Source: Persicaria tinctoria (taxonomy: Eukaryota; Streptophyta; Magnoliopsida; Caryophyllales; Polygonaceae). Taken from it: a stretch of 64,000 nucleotides of DNA. Location of the stretch: NCBI GenBank assembly GCA_037127255.1, contig JBANSL010000001.1, positions 32,142,001 to 32,206,000 on the forward strand. Reading direction: 5' to 3'. The notes below the pieces were generated by a model. That model had not been told where the DNA came from and did not search any database. It was given only the letters and a program-made list of their open reading frames with translations. A program made the translations under genes and the position numbers. This document shows, piece after piece, positions 12,656 through 22,711 of the stretch (its first letter is position 1; every line of letters begins with the position of its first letter).

Positions 12656-13306
12656 TTAATGGTGATGCACAAACGCTTAAATAGAGCAAGAAAGAGAGCC
12701 ACCACATATGCAGAGACCCAGATCCAGCAAGCAACTGAAGACTGGAGAAGAGATAGGTAAGAATGAAGCCATACCTGTCAAAGCCTAAGTCAGAATCATG
12801 GGGATGCAACAAACCCCGCAAGTGATGATTGTGAGATCGTTGACCTACGGCCAGATCCACAAAGCCATCCCTCACAGTCAAGAGAGAGTCACGCCAGATG
12901 GAAGCAGCGTCTAATCGAACAAGGCATCCGGAGGGAGAGGTGAGAGAGTTGGTAATGATGGAGGCAATCATGAGAGCGCCAGACACCCATTGAAGCGATG
13001 GAGAGAGGGAAGAACAAGAGGAAACCCAGAAATAAATCCCAACCCCAATTCTTAGAAATTTCCATAATTTGTGCCAAATCCAGAAGAAGAGTGATTTAGA
13101 TCGGATAGGACAATACTTGTTTATATTGTTGAGAGGCTTCAAGCTCTGATTTACAGAGTAATTTGCAGGGGATTCGATCGAGTAGTCCAATCGGGTTTTT
13201 GTTCTAGGGTTTCTGGTATGGAGGGGTTGGGAGAAAAGAGGCACACGCGCTAGCGCGTTCTTCTTTGCCAATTTGGGTTTTCCGGATGCCATTTTGCCAA
13301 TAGGGT
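12656..13306 (-). promoter_or_regulatory. Presumed LINE 5' leader
   Basis: Lies between the 5' target duplication and ORF1. On the minus strand it begins CCCTATTGGCAAAATGGC. Open frames here lack recognisable domains. An internal promoter is expected for a full-length LINE but no motif is diagnostic, so this is inference from position. Confidence 0.45.
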
Positions 13307-13411
13307 TTTGTTTGGAGACATATGATTCAATGGCAATAATAAGAAAATTAGACTCAAAAGTAAGGGTAAATGGGTAATTTAGATGAGTTTTTTTGCAGAT
13401 ATTTTTGCTTG

Positions 13412-13525
13412 GGTGGTGAACTGTTAACAAGTTGCATTTAGTGGGTTGTTTTGTGTAATTTTAAATATAATGGGTGGTTATATGAAAAACGGGCTATTTA
13501 ATAGGTGGTTTTGTGTAATTTTCCC
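13412..13525 (-). repeat. Right terminal inverted repeat of the MULE-like element
   Basis: Counterpart of 4159-4272. Within it GTGTAATTTT next to GGTGGTT occurs twice, so the TIR itself contains a short internal repeat. Confidence 0.85.
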
Positions 13526-14778
13526 TTAAAAATTTTAAAAACGGGTTCATTTAAAATTTAATACTTTACCGGTTTATAAGAGGAAGTTGAAAGAGCACGT
13601 TGGACCAATCAAAATCAAAGAACACTGGGAGGGGATAAATCCAGGACAACTGATTCAAAGTCTTAATTGTCTGATGTTTTCCTATGTATTTATATAAAAT
13701 ATATGTTAATGTTAATGCTATCTCTGACTTTAATCAATGAGCCCTAAATTTAAAAAATCAGTTCATTTTTAATCATTTGAATATATGAATAAGTTTGTGT
13801 TGCTTTGTAGTGACTAAAACAATCTCAGTTGAATTTGGACGTAAGAATGAGAGAGTCGCCTGCCTCTTAATGCACCCAGGCATAGTGAACACATATCTTT
13901 CAAGGCCATGATGAAGAAATGAGAAGGTATCTTTATCAAATCGGTTTATAATTTTGATCAATTTAAAAGGTGTGACATGATGTGTGTAATAGAGAAAATG
14001 TCTTAGAGGATCCAAACTCATTTTTCTTAAACCAAAAACTATAATGTTTCTTTTCTTTGTCTTCAATTAGGACGGATGTTAGGAGAAGCGTGAAAACAAC
14101 TGATTTAGTGATTTATCATTCTTTATCAAATTTGAAATATCGATCATCTCAAGAAAATAAAATTTCGAAGAACATCATGATAAGAAGCATGTAGAAAATT
14201 GACGTGTCAAATATTTTGTTTAATACGTCAAACTCGATTGAAAATATTATGAAAAAACCCGAAAAAAAACTAGTTTTATATAATTTTTATTTCCTAAAAA
14301 GACCTACAGTAAACTGAGGGCATGCGCAGTAGTGGGTCGAAGGGCCCTTATAACTGCCACCTCAGATTAAAAAAAAAAAAAAAAAAACTCAATTGCAGGT
14401 AAGGGCCCGGAAAAGTTACACTTATATAAGTGCCCCGGTGAATTGAGCTCATAGCTCTTGCAACGAGGAAGTATGTGGGCCAACATACCAAAACGATGCC
14501 GTTTAACATTGAAATTGATCAATGTTGAATACGTAAAGGCACAGCAACCCAGGCCAAAAAAATAGTGTGGAATTTCCTTCTTTTAAGCCCTTTTTTAGGC
14601 AAATATATTATATAAATAAGTAAATAAAAATTATTTTTACGTGTGAAATAATTTTATCTACCTATTAGACACCTATTTTGCCTATGTTTTTTTTAAAAAA
14701 ATTATTCCAATAATACCCATATACTATTTTCATGTAAGTCATTCCTATAATAATAATAATAATTAATAATAATAATAA

Positions 14779-14814
<36 letters not shown>

Positions 14815-15054
14815 TATTGAGTAATTGATAAAGGTAAACAGTAAAAAGTAACTTAAAGGTGCGGGTACGGACTCACGAATGGAGATGCAAATAGAAAAAG
14901 TAAATTAAGGTTGCGGGTGTCAAGGCTACGAAGTCCCACGACGAGTGTTCTCTGACATGTTTTAGCGAAATGAGATACATACAATTGCAAGTCAAACATC
15001 TATCCTCCGATTGGCGGTGTCGTACAAAACATAGCCCTCCTCCTCCTCCAAGCC
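13526..15054. other. AT-rich intergenic region upstream of TTM3
   Basis: No gene is recognised. A weak 97-codon open frame on the minus strand at 13773-14066 has no family resemblance. 14310-14470 is GC-rich and MITE-like, with GGGCATGCGCAGTAGTGGG at one end, but the matching end was not found. The final 150 bp before the TTM3 start are CT-rich (CCTCCTCCTCCTCC) as in many plant leaders. No CDC26-like upstream ORF was seen. Confidence 0.5.
14746..14818. repeat. (TAA)n microsatellite
   Basis: Near-perfect ATA/TAA trinucleotide run with a few interruptions. A second such run lies in a NUB1 intron at about 44648-44695. Confidence 0.95.
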
Positions 15055-16706
15055 ATGGAAGTGGAGCTCAAGCTCCGCCTTCCTGACGCGGTGTCTCTCC
15101 AATCTCTTTCCTCCCTCCTCTCCCCCTTCCTCCTCCACACTCACCATCAGCGCAACCTCTTTTTCGACGGTGCCGCCTCCCAGCTAGCCTCCCGCCGCGC
15201 CGTCCTCCGCTTACGCTACTACGGCGACGGACATAACCCCTCCCGGTGCGTCGTCGCTCTGAAGTCGAAGCCCGTGCTCGTAGACGGAGTCAGCCGCGTG
15301 GAGGAGGACGAGGAGGATCTGGATCTTTCAATTGGCTTGGCTATACGCGAGGATCCGTGCTTGATTGCATCGGATTCGGCGTCTAGGGTTTTGAAGAAGG
15401 TGAGAGAGGAATTCGGAGTGGGAGATGGTAGGTATGTCTGTTTGGGAGGGTTTCTGAATGTTAGGAAGGTTTACGATTGGGAAGGTTTGAAATTGGAGGT
15501 GGATGAGACTATGTTTGATTTCGGTACTATGTATGAGATTGAATGCGAGAGTGATGAGCCTGAAAAGGCGAAGGAGACGATCGAGGGCTTCTTGAGGCAG
15601 AATGAGATTGGTTATTCCTACTCAACAATGTCAAAGTTTGCGATTTTTCGAGCTGGGAAGCTTCCGGCATTGACTGTGAGTTATGAGCTTGTGATGGTTA
15701 TGAGATTCTTATTATTTCTTTCCATTTCTTTTTCGATATGGATTGGCGTTTCTGTTTTCAATTTGATTGTGTTTACTGTGTACTCATACATGAAATTCAT
15801 TGTGGAGCTAAGTATGATCATTTCTCAAAGAAATGATCAGCTAATTTATGTGGCTGGTATCAAGTTTCAAGATGGCAATGATCATGGCCCAAGAAATGGT
15901 TAATTGCCTGATTGCCTCTGCTCATGATTCATAACTCAGTTAGTAAAGTAGATATTGTTAGACTAGTTGCTATGATGATTCATAGCAGGCCCCTTTTGAT
16001 TGTTATATGTATGGATCTTTTGTTATATAGTGGCTCACATTGGGATGGGAGAGTTACAAACTCTGCAGTCATAGACTCAAAAGTATCAAATCCCAAAAGC
16101 CCGTCTACTGTATTATTCATTTTTTTTATGTCCTATTGTGTGTGCGAGCTGGCGAGGCAGGGGCTCTACTCCATTCCAACCAAGCTCTTTCGTGCCCTTC
16201 GTCCTCACTTAGATTAATTCAGCAAAGGAAGAAAAGGCTTACTGTGCATGGGTGAACTTACCGCAATGGCACAATGCCACAATCCACTCCCATAATGGAT
16301 AAGGGATGCAGCCACCAGTCACCGCATCACTTCTTGAAGTGTTGCACCCTAGTTCTTCCCCTGTCATTTTTAATACATTTGGTTATCTAGTCGTTTTGCA
16401 GTTGTTTAATTTGAGATTTTGTGAATGCAATATGCAACTACATTTGTCATTGCTATTTCTTCTGTTTCCTATTATGCGGCTGATTGCGAGTCCTTAAACG
16501 ATAATCTCTTGACATGGTATTATGTTCTTGCTATTAATGTCTTGCCTTGAATTCATATGCCTCAAGAAGGCTTTCAACCAGATCTACTTGACACTAAATC
16601 AGTAGGATCAGAAGATATGATTTTAATTTTAATGGATGATAGTTGCACAAATGATCTCGATGCACCTGATGTTTGATATTTTTCCATTTTGCAGGACTGC
16701 GACTGA
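15055..16706 (+). CDS. TTM3: Triphosphate tunnel metalloenzyme 3 (CYTH family)
   Basis: CYTH-fold phosphohydrolase that in plants cleaves tripolyphosphate using a divalent metal inside a charged beta-barrel tunnel. Exons are 15055-15675 and 16695-16706 (donor T|GTGAGT, acceptor TTTTGCAG). The second exon supplies only three codons and a stop, giving 210 residues, the length I recall for the Arabidopsis enzyme. The N-terminus MEVELKLRL holds the family signature ExExK (E2, E4, K6). Further tunnel residues lie in RRAVLRLR (about 48-55), VVALKSK, SRVEEDEE and KLEVDET. The body ends with FAIFRAGKLP, the usual family C-terminus. Reading through the donor adds a hydrophobic tail without family support, so splicing is preferred. 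The short last exon is the least certain part. Confidence 0.9.
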
Positions 16707-17646
16707 ATGTCTCCGGCCAGAAGAGTGTGAGGTATTCGCAACAATCCGTGTCCTGGTGATAGTGAACTACATAGAATCTGTTCTGAATTTGTGCAGGAAA
16801 CCTACTTGTGTTGGTCTTAAACCTGCATAAGAAACAATACTTTGTTAGAGAATTTTTCATATAAAAAGGCTGATCTATTTTTTATTATCCACTGATACGG
16901 TTTTTACTTTTAATGGGGCGCATTTTTTTAGTAACTGTTGCTGCAAATTTCCGCCCTCGGGGTTCAAAGACTGCATCTTTCAGCTTGCTAAGATGATCTT
17001 CTGCTGAACCCTCACTTCAAATCATAGGCTTTGTAGGCTTATAAGTTACTGCAGACCTAATCATGATTAGTGTATGTGAAATACTAAAACTAGTTACCGA
17101 TACATGGCGGTGCTAGCATCTGTAATTATTCACTGAAAGACTTCAGAATGTTTCTATGGATTGATACACTTTCGGGTTCGAATGTTCAAGCATCGGACCC
17201 TAAAGTCTTTGATAGGGACAGCAAAAGGTTGAAAGTGAAGCAAATTTTTACAGATTGAAATCACCTAGATGAAAGTCACCACAATGGGGTCAAGTTGTAC
17301 AAACGATTAAATATTGCTGTTTTTTTTTTTTTGGTAAGCAAGACAAGAAATACTAAAAAAGAGGGAAAGGGCCCTCAGAAACCCGTGGAGTACATGACAA
17401 ACAGTTTAGGTAACGGCGTAACGCCCGAGCAGGTCGTAGTGACCCCTTGAGCATCACACCGTAAGAGACTAAGGGCACCAAGAGGTGCAGTAACCAAGGG
17501 AAAACAACCAATCGGGGAGGAAAGTGCAAAGCTAGCAAGGATTTTTTGTACTGTTTTATTCTTATTGTATGTTGTAAGGGTAAATACCCACCGGAAAAAA
17601 ACACTGATATTTTTATCCTTTTACAAAGATTTTTTGTACCGACTTA
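16707..17646. other. TTM3 3' flank with a retroposon tail fragment
   Basis: 16707-17310 shows no gene. 17322-17550 begins with a poly-T run followed by GGTAAGCAAGACAAGAAATAC and a unique sequence, like the 3' end of a LINE or SINE inserted in minus orientation. I found no clear target duplication for it. Confidence 0.45.
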
Positions 17647-18381
17647 GGGCGTGTTTTCTGCCCTTTATTAAAGGGATGGAACCGATGGAGATAGTGAGGG
17701 TGGAGAGGCGCAACGACATGTGGCATGAGGTGGAGGGGGTGGAGGCAGGGAGTGATTTGGGGGTGGATCGGGGTGGAGATGGCACAAATTTCCCACCTTG
17801 GGGGGTGGAGGGGGTGGAGATGAAGGAGATCCCCTATTGCCCTTGAAAGAGGCGGTGAAAGGGCAAGAAGACGATCGGCGCCAACAGCACCACGAGCCTT
17901 CATCCAACCACCGGAGACCAGGTACAGCCTTCTACCCACTCAAATCTGCAGTGGTGTGGGTCGATTTTGCTGTTCACCACTCGTCGTCGGCCTCCTTCCT
18001 CAGCTCGGTGGACACCAACCCAGCTCAACGAAGCGGAACGGTGGCTTCGACTGAATACAACTGGCGTCGCCGGTGGTGGCTCTGTCATTCCGGATCTGGG
18101 TTCGCAAATCTCCCATGTCACCGGCTTCAGCAAGGTCATATATGGTGGTGTGTGGTGACTAGTGGGAGGAAGTCTTCCCAGATAAATGAGGTTGAAGATG
18201 AGGGCAAAATGGATATTTCACAACATTCTATCAATAAATAATCCCGATCAACCAAACATCATACAAGATACTTTGCAAAATTCATCTCCATCCTTTCCAC
18301 CCCGTAAAATATATCTTCACCTCTTCCACCCCTTAAAAATAATCTCCACCCCTTAAAAAAAATTTGACGTAAAACACGCCC
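17647..18381. mobile_element. PIF/Harbinger-type non-autonomous element
   Basis: Terminal inverted repeats GGGCGTGTTTT at the left and AAAACACGCCC at the right are flanked by TTA on both sides (17644-17646 and 18382-18384). Three-base TTA duplication and GGG...TGTTT ends are the PIF/Harbinger (Tourist-like) signature. The 735-bp interior has repeated CCACCCCTTAAA and GGTGGAG words near the ends and a GC-rich middle with short open frames. No transposase is present. Confidence 0.75.
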
Positions 18382-18634
18382 TTAATTCTGTGAGGGTGGA
18401 CGTGATCGTGATCTGACAGCTCGTTGATGATTGGATTTAAATTTGAGGTCTCTACATTTATTTTCCAGGGATGCAAAGAGATGACTCACATTGTTCCAAT
18501 TCCAATACCGTTCACCTATGCTAATATTGGCCTTCGCTCTCTAGTTTTCTCTCGGTGTAATTGTCTTCTTTTTATTTTTTGGAAAGAATTTGAGTAATTG
18601 TCAGAGCAATCTAGTAAAGGGCATCCTTGCGAAT

Positions 18635-18838
18635 TATAAGCGCACAAGTAGTTGGGATTTCAAATGATCTTTGTATATTCCTTATCATGAAATTACATCA
18701 ATATATAGAACATAAGAAATAGTAGTTGAGAAAATACAGGAGTGGACTAGCATACATTAAGAGAGAGTGCGTGAGAGGTTGAGAGATTTAAGGGATATGA
18801 ATCCACTTAGTAACTAATGGGACTAACGTCTCCTATTA
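18635..18838 (-). repeat. 3' LTR of the copia element
   Basis: Plus-strand ends are TATAAGCGC and CTCCTATTA, so in element orientation the LTR starts TAATAGGAG and ends GCGCTTATA. Termini are TA...TA instead of the usual TG...CA. Confidence 0.9.
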
Positions 18839-20863
18839 CCCCCGGCAAGACCAAGAGCGGGACGAACTTGGAGCTTGGAACGAAGCCAAGCTATTCGATC
18901 CTTAGTCAACGGTTTGGTGAAGATGTCTGCCAGGTGGTCCTTTGAGGAAACAAATTTGATGAGGAGATCGCTCGACTCGACTTGCTCTCGAACGAAGTGA
19001 AAGTCCAGTTTTATATGCTTTGATCGAGTGCTTATGGCCGGGTTTTTGCACATAAATGCCGCTCCCACATTATCACATAGAGTCGTTGGAGGATCCCAAG
19101 TGTGAAATGCCAAATAACGGAGGAGTTGATTGATCCACAGGAGCTCAGCCGAAGTGTAGGCAAGCGCATGATATTCGGCTTCGGTACTAGAACGGGTGAC
19201 TACCTTTTGCTTCCGAGATGTCCAGGTGATGAGGTTGCTTCCATGGAAGATAGCAAATCCATATTGCGACCGGCAATCGTCAAGGTCAGAAACCCAGCCT
19301 GCGTCAGAATAAGCAAGCTGTGATGGAGTCTTTGTCGGATGAAAGTGCAGACCCAAGTGTTGGCTACCCTTGAGATACCAGAGAATACGCTTGACCGCTT
19401 GCCAATGAGCCAAGGTAGGGGAGTGCATATACTGACAGACCCGGTTGACAGTGAAAGCGATGTCCGGCCGAGTGATCGTGGCATATTGAAGAGAGCCGAC
19501 AGTCTAGCGATAAAGGGTTGAATCGGGGAATGGTTTGCCAGTGAGGACGAGGCAAGAGGATGGGTCTGCAGGAGTGGCTATGGGGGAGGAGCCGGCCATC
19601 TTACTTCTCTCTAATATGCCATGAATGTAGCCCTGCTGGGAGAGCGAAAGATCATGGGAATCGCGTGTGATTCGGATGCCCATGAAGTAGTGAAGATTGC
19701 CAAGGTCCTTGAGGGCGAAGACGGGGTGGAGAGCCTTGATGAACCATGCTCTCCAAGCTTGTTTGAGCCCGTAGAGAGCTTTTTGGAGGCGACAGACATA
19801 TGTCGGACGAGCCGGAGCTTCAAACCCTCTCGGTTGTTCCATGTAGACTTCCTCACGGAGGTCGCCATTTAGAAAGGCGTTATTGACTTCGAGTTGTCTT
19901 ATTTTCCAGCCGCGAGAGAGTGCAATGGAGAGTACAAGGCGAATAGTTGTTGGCTTGATCACCAGGCTAAATGTGTCGAAGAAATCAACACCTTCCTCTT
20001 GACTAAAGCCCTTTGCCACCAAGCGAGATTTGTAACGCTCGATCGATCCATCCGAGTGTCGTTTGATCCTGAAAATCCACATACAACCAACAAGATTAGC
20101 CTGTTTAGGACGGGGAACAAGCGACCAAGTATTATTCCTCAATAAGGCGTCAAATTCGTGTTGCATTGCAAGTTGCCAAGAGGTGTGTTTCATTGCTTGG
20201 GCTACAGTTTTGGGTTCAACGTCAGGGGCAAGTGAAGCGGTGAGGGCCTTGGGTTTGAGGGAGTTGGTGCTGGCTCTTGTGGCCATGGGGTGTCGGCTGG
20301 TATCGGAGGGTCAAAAATAGGTAGGAACAGGCGGCGGTGGGGTCTGTTTTGCGCGGGAACTAGCCGTGGAATGTTGGTAGTGGGGAGGGGATGGTGTCGG
20401 TGTTAGAGGAGGTGGGGTAGATGGTGCTTCTAAGGGCGACGATGAGGACGTGGATTGTTGTGGAGTTTGGGAGGCTGCAATGTCAAGCAGGGAAAGGGTG
20501 GCAGGTGGGGATGGCGTCGGCTGGCTCGGGCGATCATCACATGGCGGCAGAACTTCAGCGAAAGGAAACCATTCCTCATTGAAGACCACATGGAGGGACA
20601 CATACACACGGGAGGAATATGTAAGCAAAGATAACCTTTGTGAGATGAGCTATAGCCGATGAACACACAAGGAAGAGATCGAAATTCCATTTTATTATTG
20701 TGGTATGGACGGAGAAAAGGAAAACACAAACACCTAAATGTTTTTTAAGAAACCAAAATCCGGTGCTTTCTTGTAGAGTTTTTGATATGGGGCATTGTAG
20801 GAAAGGGTGGGAGTAATGGTACGATTGTGTAGGTATATAACGGTTTTGAAGGCGTGTACCCAA
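18823..20863 (-). pseudogene. Copia pol remnants: integrase C-terminus, reverse transcriptase, RNase H
   Basis: From the 5' side: an integrase C-terminal piece ([26 protein letters not shown]) at 20860-20640, then a proline/serine-rich linker. Reverse transcriptase follows at 20230-19504 (WQLAMQHEFDAL, YKSRLVAKGFSQEEGVDF, LEVNNAFLNGDL). It jumps directly from YGLKQAWRAW to FALKDLGNLHYF, so the segment with the catalytic YVDD motif is absent. RNase H lies at 19428-18823 (STEAEYHAL, KHIKLDFHFVRE, LADIFTKPL). Frame changes separate the pieces, so no polyprotein can be made. Confidence 0.88.
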
Positions 20864-20869
20864 AAATGT

Positions 20870-22075
20870 TTAGGAAGAGAGGATTGAGCGAGGAGCAACA
20901 AGGACATTTAGTAACTTAAGATTAGCAAAAGAATGAGAGCCAATATGAGAAATTAACAATTTATTACCATTCCCGACTTGTAACTTGTCGGTGCCGAAAT
21001 ACTCATCAGATTTGGTGAGATGCTGCAAGTCCAAAGAGACATGATCCGTGGCTCCCGTGTCGAAATACCAGGACGGATCAATAGTGGAGAGGCTCCTGAA
21101 TTCAGTCATGTTGGTCTGCTTCTGCGAGTCCCTGGGGTTCGGGCGCCGAGCTGGATAATCAACCATGTTGTCGCGCTGCCAGCAATCGAGGGCCTCATGC
21201 CCAGGTTTGTTACATAGTTGGCAATGCGGGCGGCGACGACGATTGTCCTGGGACCGAGGCTCAGTGTTCCGGAGTCCGGAGGAAGAGCCGGAGCCTTGAG
21301 AAGAGGAGCCATAGGATCGTCCCCCGGTCCTGGACATAGTGTTAGCAGCAGGGGTGGGTGCCGGATCATGAGGAGGCAACAATGGAGGCTGGGGAAGGGC
21401 CTGGCGAGCAAGGTCTCGCTCAATACGATCTTCCTCTCGGTATAGGTGGCCAATGAGACCGTCCACTGTGAGTTCGTCGGCACGCAGCATGAAAGCAGTG
21501 ATGAATGGATTGTAGGGGGTGTCTAATCCATTTAGAATATGGCCGATCAGATCCTTGTCGGAGACGGGCTGGAGTTTCTCGGCAAGGGCATCAGCAATAG
21601 CCCTCTTTCGGTCGACATAATCACGCATCGAGGAGGCTCCCTTTGTAATTGTCTGGAGTTGATTGCGCTTCGTGAGACGATGGGCTCTCGTTTGAGCTTG
21701 ATAGGTGCTCTCGATCGCCGTCCACGCTTGATGAGATGAAGAGGAACAGACAACCAGAGCAAGGGCTCTCTCCGACAGAGTCGATTTGATCCAGAGAATA
21801 ACAAATCGATCTTTCTTCTTCCAGATAGCATAATCTGGATTGGGAACAGGGGCACTGGGGGCATTATCAGCGGCCGGAACAGTTTCAGCAGGAGGTTGAG
21901 GATGGAGGATGTAGGATTCCAACTCAAAAGTTTCGAGTGCGAAGATGAAGGTAGTGCGCCAGAGTGGATAATTGTCTCGATCCAACTTAATACTGATCGA
22001 AGGAATTTGGAATTGGAGGTTGGGATTGGCCATATTTGCAGCAAGGAGAAGGGGATGAGTGGTATTAGCTGCCAT
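20870..22075 (-). CDS. Copia gag and protease N-terminus
   Basis: A 401-residue open frame. It has a copia-type gag domain (SIKLDRDNYPLWRT near residue 28), a zinc knuckle CQLCNKPGHEALDC near residue 285 (CX2CX4HX4C), and an aspartic protease start WYFDTGATDH near residue 338 with the active-site D-T-G. The frame stops shortly after NLKLLNVLVAP, where the integrase should begin. Gag would form the virus-like particle that packages element RNA. This copy could still make Gag but cannot make a full polyprotein. Confidence 0.88.
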   Translation of the reverse strand: MAANTTHPLLLAANMANPNLQFQIPSISIKLDRDNYPLWRTTFIFALETFELESYILHPQPPAETVPAADNAPSAPVPNPDYAIWKKKDRFVILWIKSTLSERALALVVCSSSSHQAWTAIESTYQAQTRAHRLTKRNQLQTITKGASSMRDYVDRKRAIADALAEKLQPVSDKDLIGHILNGLDTPYNPFITAFMLRADELTVDGLIGHLYREEDRIERDLARQALPQPPLLPPHDPAPTPAANTMSRTGGRSYGSSSQGSGSSSGLRNTEPRSQDNRRRRPHCQLCNKPGHEALDCWQRDNMVDYPARRPNPRDSQKQTNMTEFRSLSTIDPSWYFDTGATDHVSLDLQHLTKSDEYFGTDKLQVGNGNKLLISHIGSHSFANLKLLNVLVAPRSILSS

Positions 22076-22129
22076 TGAAGATGGAAACGAGAAAGATGAA
22101 AGAAAAAAAAAATTATGGCTCTGGTACCA

Positions 22130-22335
22130 TATAAGCGCACAAGTAGTTGGGATTTCAAATGATCCTTGTATATTCTCTTTATCATTAGATTACATCAATA
22201 TATAGAACATAAGAAAGAGTAGTTGAGAAAATACAGGAGTGGACTAGCATACATTAAGAGGGAGTGGGTGAGAGGTTGAGAGATTTAAGGGATATGAATC
22301 CACATAGTAACTAATGGGACTAATGTCTCCTATTA
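22130..22335 (-). repeat. 5' LTR of the copia element
   Basis: Direct-repeat partner of 18635-18838 with the same TATAAGCGC and CTCCTATTA ends. Confidence 0.9.
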
Positions 22336-22711
22336 CGAATGATACTACATAGAAGAGCAATCCTTATGGATGATACTACAAAGACAATTTGACTTATTGT
22401 CTTTGTTAATTTGTTTTGTCCGGTGTTTTCGTTTCTTTTCATAACGGTTTGTCCGTTGTCGATCTTTTCGGCCTCTCAATGCGTCGAATTCCTTTCCTTA
22501 AAAAAAATGTTGTAGAAAACAGAAATCATGTCATGCTAAATAAATTCATAACTTTGAGATTCATCACACCACCAAATAAGCATCTGAATTAATCCCACTA
22601 CTCCTAACAAAGTCACCATTAGAAGTACATAATCCTCTTCCCTACACCATTCAAAGCAAGAGAACAACACTCCAGGAAATCACAATTCGATCCGGGTTCC
22701 TTTATGGACTC

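Larger units (their letters stand above)
4963..13306 (-). mobile_element. L1-type LINE, 8.3 kb, decayed, nested in the TIR element
   Basis: On the minus strand the order is: 5' leader, ORF1 (nucleic-acid-binding, zinc knuckle), a long spacer, ORF2 (endonuclease, reverse transcriptase, RNase H), then a poly-A tail (poly-T at 4962-4972). A 15-bp target duplication TTTGTTTGGAGACAT is seen at 4948-4962 and 13307-13321, exactly bracketing the body. This shows a complete retroposition event into the pre-existing TIR element. Both ORFs are broken by stops and frameshifts. A 16-C homopolymer lies at 6401-6416. Confidence 0.88.
4159..13525. mobile_element. MULE-like element with long terminal inverted repeats, split by a LINE
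   Basis: Inverted repeats of about 113 bp close this segment. The left end starts GGGGAAATTACATTAAACC, and the right end read in reverse starts GGGAAAATTACACAAAACC. Flanks are TTAAAATTT (4150-4158) and TTAAAAATT (13526-13534), an imperfect 9-bp duplication. TIRs over 100 bp with 9-bp duplications are typical of Mutator-like elements. Without the nested LINE the element is only about 1.0 kb, has no transposase and is therefore non-autonomous. The superfamily assignment is inference from end structure alone. Confidence 0.75.
18635..22335 (-). mobile_element. Ty1/copia LTR retrotransposon, internally deleted
   Basis: Two direct repeats of about 205 bp bracket the element. Target duplication CGAAT is present at 18630-18634 and 22336-22340. 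On the minus strand the primer-binding site TGGTACCAGAGCC directly follows the 5' LTR (at 22117-22129), matching the initiator-Met tRNA type usual in copia. A purine-rich CCGGGGG precedes the 3' LTR. At 3.7 kb it is shorter than the roughly 5 kb usual for copia, because the integrase core and part of the reverse transcriptase are missing. LTRs differ at roughly ten positions, so insertion is not very recent. Confidence 0.93.

Noticed and set aside
15912..16497. Three plus-strand ORFs downstream of TTM3 exon 1
   Set aside because: They lie in the proposed intron, have no domain and do not join in frame.
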